DNA of 39,486 nt, from positions 1 through 39,486 of the forward strand of contig CAKUUY010000016.1 in the NCBI GenBank assembly GCA_934693235.1, written 5' to 3'. The DNA comes from an uncultured Candidatus Melainabacteria bacterium (GTDB taxonomy: Bacteria; Cyanobacteriota; Vampirovibrionia; Gastranaerophilales; Gastranaerophilaceae). Shown here piece after piece: positions 34,742-39,486 of the stretch. A model generated the notes under the pieces. It saw only the letters and a list, made by a program, of their open reading frames with translations. It was not told the origin of the DNA and searched no databases. Position 1 is the first letter of the stretch, and the number at the start of each line of letters is the position of its first letter. Both the position numbers and the translations under genes were made by a program.

Positions 34742-35026
34742 ATGCCATTTTTATTCTTATTAGTATTAACTTTTTTAGCTTCACCAGCATTTGCATATCC
34801 ATCAACCGCAGATGTAATAATGGTTCACGACATGGATATGATTAAACAGCAACGCTTTAGAATGGAGGAAATCAATGATTACAATGATGTTCAAACCGAA
34901 AAAGCGCGTTATCAAAAACGTAATTACCCTAAAACAGAAACACCTACAATAAATAAAGTTTATCCCTCCACCCCCAAAAAGTTTGTTGAAGAAGACGGGA
35001 AAATAAAAATTGAAAATCAAAATTAA
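34742..35026 (+). CDS. Small exported hypothetical protein
   Basis: A 94-aa protein with a clear signal peptide, MPFLFLLVLTFLASPAFA, cleaved after AFA. The mature part is short, polar and probably unstructured, rich in Lys, Asn, Pro and Thr, without Cys. Shine-Dalgarno AGGAG. It is likely co-transcribed with the SIMPL gene and may work with it in the envelope. No family recognised. Confidence 0.75.
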   Translation: MPFLFLLVLTFLASPAFAYPSTADVIMVHDMDMIKQQRFRMEEINDYNDVQTEKARYQKRNYPKTETPTINKVYPSTPKKFVEEDGKIKIENQN

Positions 35027-35033
35027 TATTATA

Positions 35034-35888
35034 TTAATGACCAAAAATTAAAATAGCTACAGAGCCCGCCAAAATTATCAAAGAGCCGAGTAGCTTTTTT
35101 AAAACTTTTGTTTCATTAAACAATTTATACCCCAAAACAACATTTACAATAATTGACAACTGGAACAACGATAATGCATACCCGACATTCATATACTTAA
35201 ATACATACGCGGTTGAAAAAGTCATTAAACCAAAACAAATCGCAGTCAAAATGTATTTTATACTGTTTTGTTTATTTGGAATTTTCAAATTTTCTTTAAC
35301 TAAATATTTAACAATTATGCAAGAAAAAATTGCGCCCAAAAAACTTGACATAATAAAAGAGGTCGTAATTGAAGATAATAAAATAACTTTTTTAATAAAC
35401 ACAGCCTCAATTGCAGAAAAAATCAATGCATAAATTCGATATTGAATATCTTTTCGAAGCAAAGCTTTTGGACTTTCTAAAATAAAATAAGAACCCAAAA
35501 CAATTAAAGCAATACCTAAAATGCCATATATATTTGGAAATTCATGCAAAATAACCATTCCAAAAAGCATTCCGACGATTGCTTTGTACGAATTAATCGG
35601 ACCTAAAACAGATAATTCTCCATTTTTTAGAGCATAAACCATAAAACAATTTGCAATCGCACCTGTTACTCCACCTGCAATAGCAAACAAAAAAAATTCT
35701 GTTGTAAACCTTGAAAAATCAACAAAGTATAATAACGGAATTGAAAACAAACTCATCAAAATATAATTTATACAATTCACATTCGCAGGATATTCTCCGG
35801 CATTTGCCAATTTTTTCTGAAACACATTGCTAAATGAATTCGTAAAAATCCTGAATATAACAGCTACAATATTTAATAAAATTTGCAT
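35034..35888 (-). CDS. EamA/DMT-family transporter
   Basis: A 284-aa membrane protein with about ten hydrophobic helices in two repeated halves, as in drug/metabolite transporters of the EamA type. YALKNGELSVLGPINSYKAI and the second-half GYALSLFQLSIIVNVVLGY are typical loops and helices. Substrate unknown. The ATG at 35888 is preferred to an in-frame TTG 18 bases earlier, because TATAAT (35900-35895) lies 6 bases before this ATG, which implies a leaderless mRNA. Confidence 0.85.
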   Translation of the reverse strand: MQILLNIVAVIFRIFTNSFSNVFQKKLANAGEYPANVNCINYILMSLFSIPLLYFVDFSRFTTEFFLFAIAGGVTGAIANCFMVYALKNGELSVLGPINSYKAIVGMLFGMVILHEFPNIYGILGIALIVLGSYFILESPKALLRKDIQYRIYALIFSAIEAVFIKKVILLSSITTSFIMSSFLGAIFSCIIVKYLVKENLKIPNKQNSIKYILTAICFGLMTFSTAYVFKYMNVGYALSLFQLSIIVNVVLGYKLFNETKVLKKLLGSLIILAGSVAILIFGH

Positions 35889-35945
35889 ACAAGAATTATA
35901 CTCCAAACCTGTTAAAGATTGAACTTTCTCATATAGCCAAAATTA

Positions 35946-37022
35946 TTATAGAAATTTTCTTAACTCTCTTACTTTATTTTTTAATAAATTCCTTTTTGTT
36001 TGAAATTGTGTTTTTAGTTTTCCAAAAGTTACTAGCGTTAGGAATTTCATTAAACAATATTTGAATATTATTTTATTTCTATTCGTAAAAATCAATATTC
36101 TATTATTAAATGTGTTATAAATTATTTCTTCATAGAAAGGACTTTTTCGGGCATAAGACCAAAATCTTTCAGAATATAACTTTTCAGGATAATTCCAAGG
36201 TTTTTCTGACATAGAAAAATGAAGAATTATTGGTTCCTGTTCTGATAATATAAAATCATCAATAAAAAATTTTTCATAAGAATTAAAATGAGAAAATAGG
36301 TAAATTGGAATATTTAACTGAAAATTGTATTTTAAAGATAAAAACTTAACGTTATTTTCAAAAATAATATTGAGAATATCTTGATCAAGAAACCATAAAT
36401 TGTTCAAACTATTAAATACACTATATAATCTCGCGTTATAATCATTTTGGTCAATATTTTTTATATTATATAGTATAACTCCGGCATTAAAATATTTCTC
36501 CGGATTAATTTTCAGATAGTCTACCACATAGCTATACCTCTTCTTATCATACAATAATTCTTGAGAAAACGAGTCAAAGACTGCGAAAATCGCCTTTTTT
36601 TCAGATGGAATTGTAAAAATAGAATCTATTGAATTTTCATAAATGATATCAGAGTCACAATACAAAACTTTTTCATAATCAGAAAAAATCATTGGAATTA
36701 ATAACCGATAATATGTACTTTCAGACCAATAATTTTTAACTTCTAATATTATATTCTTGAAATACGCTTCCTTGGCACCTGCAATATTGTAAAATCTCAA
36801 ACTAACATTTGATGGAAGCATTGATTTCAACTTTTCTTGGCTATTTCCACAAACATCACTATGTAATACAACTAAGTCATAAAATTTTTCACTATTTGTA
36901 TGTTCGATAAAAGATTGAAGCACAACCCCAAAATATTTTACATAGTTTTCATCTATACAAAATACAATTGCATTTTTATCCTCATTTACAGGGAGGATTT
37001 GTTGAATTAAAATCTTTTTCAT
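35946..37022 (-). CDS. Glycosyltransferase family 8
   Basis: A 358-aa GT8 enzyme that transfers Glc or Gal from a UDP-sugar with retention. The N-terminal FCIDENYVKYFGVVLQSFIE, the DxD motif VLYCDSDIIY and the C-terminal HFSMSEKPWNY (HxxGxxKPW-like, with Gly replaced by Ser) are clear. A basic C-terminal tail follows. The start overlaps the stop of the GT2 gene by four bases (ATGA), so the two are one operon, most likely for capsule or lipopolysaccharide side-chain sugars. Expression would depend on the invertible segment upstream. Confidence 0.9.
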   Translation of the reverse strand: MKKILIQQILPVNEDKNAIVFCIDENYVKYFGVVLQSFIEHTNSEKFYDLVVLHSDVCGNSQEKLKSMLPSNVSLRFYNIAGAKEAYFKNIILEVKNYWSESTYYRLLIPMIFSDYEKVLYCDSDIIYENSIDSIFTIPSEKKAIFAVFDSFSQELLYDKKRYSYVVDYLKINPEKYFNAGVILYNIKNIDQNDYNARLYSVFNSLNNLWFLDQDILNIIFENNVKFLSLKYNFQLNIPIYLFSHFNSYEKFFIDDFILSEQEPIILHFSMSEKPWNYPEKLYSERFWSYARKSPFYEEIIYNTFNNRILIFTNRNKIIFKYCLMKFLTLVTFGKLKTQFQTKRNLLKNKVRELRKFL

Positions 37023-38110
37023 TTTTTAGTATTTCCCTTAATTTTTATTCTTATTCCTAAAATAGTTAAATATTTTACTTTTTCCCCATATTCTCTATGA
37101 TTTTTTATCGAAAAAATTTTCTGCATTATAGATAAATTTCCTTTAACTTTTTTCTTAAATAGTGCAAATTCTTGAGGATTTAAAAAGCATTTACATTTGT
37201 CTAAATATTTATCCATACTTTCTACAGGAATAAGAGCATAATGCCAACACAATATATACAAAACATATTTTTTGAATGCTGATTTATACTCATTAAATAA
37301 GTTATTAGAAACTAAAAACTCCTTTATTAAATCAATATTATCAAACACACAAAAATTATTATCTGAAGCCTTATTTACAGAAGAACCGGATCTTGTTCTA
37401 TAATGATATAAGGTCTTATTAAGATATAAAATTTTATCTGCTAATAAATTAGCACTAATTGAAAAAATATTATCCTCACTTACTTTATATAGAGCAAATT
37501 TTATTTGATTATTTTTTATAAAATCGGCTCTATATGCTTTATCCCAGGCACATAAAGATATTGCACTCAAATCAGTTATCTTTGTATCGTGCCAATTGTA
37601 TATAGCATTATTCTTGATATGGTATTTAAATTTTTCATACATTCTTTTTTTGAAAGAGTTCGTTCCACTACCGCAATATTTCTTTTCATTTTCCTTACAT
37701 GTAGCATTATCAAATTGAATCATATCAACATTTGTTCGTTGAAATTCTTTATAAAGAATTTCCAAAGTGTTCGGTTCAATAAAATCATCTGGATCAACAA
37801 AAAGAAAGTACTCTCCATGTGAAAACTCTATACCTTTATTTCTAGCAACACCCTGACCTTGATTTTCTTGAGAAAAAATTTTAAAACGAGAATCCTTTTC
37901 CGCATATTCCCGTAAAATTTCTAAAGAATCATCTGTCGAGCCATCGTTCACACAAATAACTTCAAAATCCTTTAATGATTGCTTCTTAATACTATCTAAA
38001 CATTCTTGCAAAAAATCTCTTACATTGTACACTGGCACAATAATCGAAAATTTTACCATACTTTTAGGTGCTGCTTCTGAGCACGTAAGTAAACTAACAT
38101 CTACTTCCAT
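37019..38110 (-). CDS. Glycosyltransferase family 2
   Basis: A 363-aa GT-A enzyme with FSIIVPVYNVRDFLQECLDS, VNDGSTDDSLEIL and the DxD-containing FVDPDDFI; a family-variable C-terminal part follows. It resembles the EpsJ/WcaA-like capsule transferases. An 17-residue N-terminal extension precedes an internal Met (MVKFSII), but the ATG at 38110 has the better ribosome site (AGAGGA). First gene of a two-gene operon; its start lies 34 bases beyond the left inverted repeat of the putative switch. Confidence 0.9.
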   Translation of the reverse strand: MEVDVSLLTCSEAAPKSMVKFSIIVPVYNVRDFLQECLDSIKKQSLKDFEVICVNDGSTDDSLEILREYAEKDSRFKIFSQENQGQGVARNKGIEFSHGEYFLFVDPDDFIEPNTLEILYKEFQRTNVDMIQFDNATCKENEKKYCGSGTNSFKKRMYEKFKYHIKNNAIYNWHDTKITDLSAISLCAWDKAYRADFIKNNQIKFALYKVSEDNIFSISANLLADKILYLNKTLYHYRTRSGSSVNKASDNNFCVFDNIDLIKEFLVSNNLFNEYKSAFKKYVLYILCWHYALIPVESMDKYLDKCKCFLNPQEFALFKKKVKGNLSIMQKIFSIKNHREYGEKVKYLTILGIRIKIKGNTKK

Positions 38111-38143
38111 CTCTATCCTCTTTAATTGCTTCTTGACATTTTA

Positions 38144-38317
38144 TACATTTTTACAAATTTGTATAAAACCACGCCATAACACTAATTTTCCATACAAATT
38201 TGCGCAATAATAAAAAGACGATATTACAATTTTTAATATTTATAAAATTTTCAAATGTTTGTGGTAAAGTGTATGTGGGGTATTTGATACTCTTTTATAC
38301 AAATTTGTAAAAATGTA
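38144..38317. repeat. Perfect 25-bp inverted repeats bounding a candidate invertible segment
   Basis: Positions 38144-38168 and 38293-38317 are exact reverse complements (25 of 25), separated by 124 bases. Each repeat contains the palindrome TACAAATTTGTA (38152-38163, 38298-38309), giving the dyad shape of a tyrosine recombinase core site. The right repeat lies 25 bases after the recombinase stop, the left one 33 bases before the GT2 start codon. Inversion would flip whatever promoter the segment holds. Confidence 0.8.
38258..38272 (+). promoter_or_regulatory. Promoter-like motif inside the invertible segment, pointing away from the GT operon
   Basis: TTTGTGGTAAAGTGT, matching 14 of 15 bases of the motif before the YibE/F gene (27672-27686). 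On the plus strand it faces the recombinase 3' end, so the GT operon would be unexpressed from it unless the segment inverts. No convincing -35. A weaker minus-strand candidate (TTGTAATAT) cannot be excluded. Confidence 0.45.
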
Positions 38318-38342
38318 AAATAAGAAGCAGCTAAAAAGTAAG

Positions 38343-38927
38343 TTACAATATAAAATTCATATAACTATCATTGATTTGATCTTGTTCAATCCCAATGTAT
38401 CTTAGAGTAACCATCGGACTTGAGTGGTTGAATATTTTTTGTAACATTGCAACATCTTTGAACTTTTTGTAATGATGGTAACCAAAAGTTTTTCGCATTG
38501 TGTGCGTTCCAAATTTTTCTTCCAAATTTGCTTCTTTACAAGCCTCTCTAATTGCATAATAAGCTGTAACTCTTCCTAGTCTATTTTTAAATTTACTAAC
38601 AAATAGAGGCTCATCACTTTCTCTATTTTTCGTAAAACTTTCAAACATCGGTTTTAATTTAGAATTAATTGGGAATTTTTTAAATTTTCCTGTTTTCTTT
38701 TCAGTAAGTTGAATATAATTTTTGTTCCGAACGTCTTCGACATTCAAAGATAAAATATCAGAAATCCTTAGCCCACAATTTGTACCAACTGTAAATAGCA
38801 ATAAATCTCTAGAATTCTTAGCCAAAATTTTTTCTACTTTCTTCAAATCATCCAAATTTCTAATTGGTTCCACAATACCCAAAACATACCCCTTTCTATT
38901 AACTCCAAAATATTTTAAGTCTCTCAC
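38343..38927 (-). CDS. Tyrosine recombinase, catalytic-domain-only
   Basis: A 194-aa site-specific recombinase of the phage-integrase/XerCD superfamily. The catalytic residues are all visible: R54 (GLRISD), K78 (TEKKTGK), H142 and R145 (HTMRKT), H168 (NHSS) and nucleophile Y177 (LRYIG). The usual N-terminal core-binding domain is nearly absent, as in short invertase-type recombinases. The GTG start follows only weak AGAGAG; an AGGAGG at about 38974 has no start codon at the right distance. The gene lies directly beside a perfect inverted-repeat pair, so inversion of that segment is its likely job. The initiator tRNA lies 187 bases upstream, but no attachment duplicate was seen. Confidence 0.9.
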   Translation of the reverse strand: MRDLKYFGVNRKGYVLGIVEPIRNLDDLKKVEKILAKNSRDLLLFTVGTNCGLRISDILSLNVEDVRNKNYIQLTEKKTGKFKKFPINSKLKPMFESFTKNRESDEPLFVSKFKNRLGRVTAYYAIREACKEANLEEKFGTHTMRKTFGYHHYKKFKDVAMLQKIFNHSSPMVTLRYIGIEQDQINDSYMNFIL

Positions 38928-39044
38928 TCTCTAGATGCAATTTGCTTTAATATTTCAATCTAAAAATTTTTACCTCCTAAAGACCTACAACTTTTATATT
39001 ACAATTATAATGATAAAAGTTTTTAAAATAAAATTTCAAAGTAC

Positions 39045-39073
39045 TTGATTTTTTATTTTTACGGAGCATAATA
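39045..39073 (+). promoter_or_regulatory. Promoter of the initiator tRNA
   Basis: TTGATT (39045-39050), 17-base spacer, CATAAT (39068-39073), about 40 bases before the tRNA. Confidence 0.6.
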
Positions 39074-39113
39074 TAGATGTTGAGTGTATTTCACTCACGT
39101 ACAAATTAAATAT

Positions 39114-39190
<77 letters not shown>

Positions 39191-39198
39191 AGTATAAC

Positions 39199-39230
39199 AA
39201 GGCTTTTAGATTTTTCAAAAGCCTTTTTTA
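39199..39230 (+). terminator. Terminator after the initiator tRNA
   Basis: AAGGCTTTT (39199-39207) pairs with AAAAGCCTT (39217-39225), followed by TTTTTA. Confidence 0.9.
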
Positions 39231-39301
39231 ATACAATTTTTTAATTCTTCCCCACTATTTCCCCTGTATTTTTTTGAGTAATTTGGTCGGAAGTTTCTAT
39301 G

Positions 39302-39336
39302 TCATTGCGAGGGCGAATAGTCCGAAGCAATCCAGT
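39302..39336. repeat. Partial family A repeat
   Basis: TCATTGCGAGGGCGAATAG, then CCGAAGCAATCCAG, the left half of the CATTGCGAGG...GAAGCAATC element type also seen at 11238. The remainder of 39231-39486 has no gene or RNA that I can recognise. Confidence 0.5.
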
Positions 39337-39486
39337 GTGAAGAAACAGGACAATACAGAAAAGGGGAACTAGCCTCAAAGTCCCAGAACATAAAAGAATT
39401 CAAGAGTATTTTAGGGTTGCAGAAAAGTCCGATATGTCCGATTTGCATCACTATTGAGTCCTAAAAAAGTCTAATTCTATATAGCA

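Overview
The window is AT-rich, gene-dense bacterial chromosome. Several prepilins share the N-terminal signature FTLAEVLITLGIIGV and C-termini of the form GWxIxxDYP. Together with the stand-alone SigF/SigB-like sigma factor, this fits a gut non-photosynthetic cyanobacterial relative (Vampirovibrionia/Melainabacteria, order Gastranaerophilales). That placement is an inference from gene style; no rRNA is present.

Layout. Positions 233-4835 hold a housekeeping run on the plus strand: parvulin, Xaa-Pro aminopeptidase, SpoU methyltransferase, dnaA, ruvA. Positions 4839-7594 form a pilus block: a prepilin, a divergent 50-aa AbrB-like regulator missed by length cut-offs, prepilin peptidase and a sigma factor. 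gatC, pyrG, an M20 peptidase, a DUF212 protein and a SWIM/SNF2 helicase follow, with further prepilins between them. Positions 19245-28835 hold HU, a membrane glycosyltransferase, apt, small lineage-specific proteins, and a minus-strand cluster running RNase Y, YmdB-like, PHP phosphoesterase, pilin-like protein, LOG-family protein. metK (with a Cys-rich tail), a large metallopeptidase/toxin-like protein, tlyA, a SIMPL protein and a DMT transporter follow. The end carries a GT2-GT8 operon, a tyrosine recombinase and the initiator tRNA.

The notable theme is programmed variability of surface or secreted products. (1) The prepilin at 11485-12686 reaches its good start codon only through a G10 tract that puts it out of frame (G11 or G8 restores it). 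Its 3' end is a C-ending-codon-rich segment with C-type-lectin-like residues, the look of a variable region of a diversity-generating retroelement (DGR). (2) The toxin-like HExxH protein at 30599-32859 has an identical G10 tract with the same frame offset. (3) A perfect 25-bp inverted repeat bounds a 124-bp segment between a catalytic-domain-only tyrosine recombinase and a GT2-GT8 operon. This is the architecture of an invertible promoter, and the best promoter-like motif inside now points away from the operon. All three switches read as OFF in this assembly. Under- or over-called homopolymers remain an alternative explanation for the two G tracts.

Interspersed fold-back repeats of three families (A, B, C) lie between genes. 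Family C is also found inside a prepilin leader, where it is translated. Divergent small-regulator/prepilin pairs with overlapping promoters suggest local control of pilin genes.
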